From: an uncultured Armatimonadota bacterium | GTDB lineage: Bacteria; Armatimonadota; Armatimonadia; Armatimonadales; Armatimonadaceae | Length of the DNA stretch: 5,293 bases | Assembly: GCA_903924445.1 (NCBI GenBank) | Contig: CAIYBQ010000353.1 | Location: forward strand, 1-5,293 | Direction: 5' to 3' | Shown: piece after piece, positions 5,262-5,293 of the stretch | Numbering within the stretch: position 1 is the stretch's first letter | Layout of the letters: each line of letters begins with the position of its first letter | Notes under the pieces: model-generated | Seen by the model: the letters and a program-made list of their open reading frames with translations, nothing else | Told to the model about the DNA's origin: nothing | Databases searched by the model: none | Position numbers and translations under genes: made by a program

Positions 5262-5293
5262 ATGCAGCGGAACCGGAAGTCACACCGGACATC
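5262..5293 (+). CDS. Possible gene start in repeat copy 2, cut by the window end
   Basis: ATG at 5262 with AAAGGAGG (5247-5254) seven bases upstream. The visible product is MQRNRKSHRT, still open at the window edge. It may be the intact gene of which 5018-5134 is a duplicated 5' fragment, or another small frame. If a minus-strand gene instead ends just to the right of the window, this start is spurious. Confidence 0.25.
   Translation, partial: MQRNRKSHRT

Larger units (their letters stand above)
4733..5293. other. Intergenic region upstream of ispG, 561 bases
   Basis: No full-length gene is convincing here. The longer frames on both strands either start inside the terminator stem (the two minus-strand ones both open MARSSAAGFFF, a translation of the hairpin) or lack a ribosome site. 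The region holds two leader hairpins, a candidate ispG promoter and the 244-base-period repeat. The stretch 5050-5205 between repeat copies shows no recognised tRNA, small RNA or motif. Confidence 0.6.
5206..5293. repeat. Direct repeat copy 2, running off the window end
   Basis: Second copy of the 88-base module, 244 bases from the first. It still matches at the last base of the window, so the true repeat may be longer and further copies may follow. It carries the same hairpin, A-rich run, Shine-Dalgarno sequence and ATG. Confidence 0.97.

Noticed and set aside
4958..5293. CRISPR array or insertion-sequence ends
   Set aside because: The repeat is 88 bases with a 156-base spacer and only two copies seen, far outside CRISPR dimensions. 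No transposase, terminal inverted repeats or target-site duplication is visible.

Overview
The window looks like a stretch of chromosome from a diderm (Gram-negative-type) bacterium of moderate, slightly GC-rich composition. It makes isoprenoids by the non-mevalonate (MEP) pathway. The diderm inference rests on a signal-peptide-bearing beta-barrel protein ending in phenylalanine. IspG is of the roughly 400-residue type seen in cyanobacteria and some other phyla. Together with a TraF/PorV-like barrel and a PQQ-type propeller, this would fit groups such as Armatimonadota, but the phylum is a guess and cannot be settled from this sequence alone.

Layout: positions 1-645 (+) hold the 3' part of an ABC-2 type transporter permease whose start lies outside the window. 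It converges on a minus-strand gene (723-2195) for a PQQ-like beta-propeller protein, and a strong near-symmetric hairpin at 671-700 probably terminates both. The 140-base gap at 2196-2335 holds a terminator for the next gene (2278-2306), a plausible sigma70-type promoter for the propeller gene (2231-2259) and an inverted repeat between that promoter and the ribosome binding site (2211-2230). Next, also on the minus strand, come a secreted TraF/PorV-like outer-membrane barrel protein (2336-3445) and ispG (3530-4732), 84 bases apart with no clear terminator between them, so they may be partly co-transcribed.

The 561 bases upstream of ispG (4733-5293) contain no convincing full-length gene but are highly structured. 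Two strong hairpins (4787-4806 and 4820-4856) lie in what would be the ispG leader. Beyond them is a nearly exact direct repeat of 88 bases (4962-5049 and 5206-5293, one mismatch, period 244, running off the window end). Each copy carries a textbook intrinsic terminator when read on the minus strand. Read on the plus strand, each carries a near-perfect Shine-Dalgarno sequence and ATG, opening a small or cut-off reading frame. This duplicated hairpin/SD/ATG module is the least explained part of the window.

The genes do not form an obvious pathway together: isoprenoid synthesis, an envelope barrel, a propeller protein with no visible export signal and a transporter permease are neighbours without a clear functional link.
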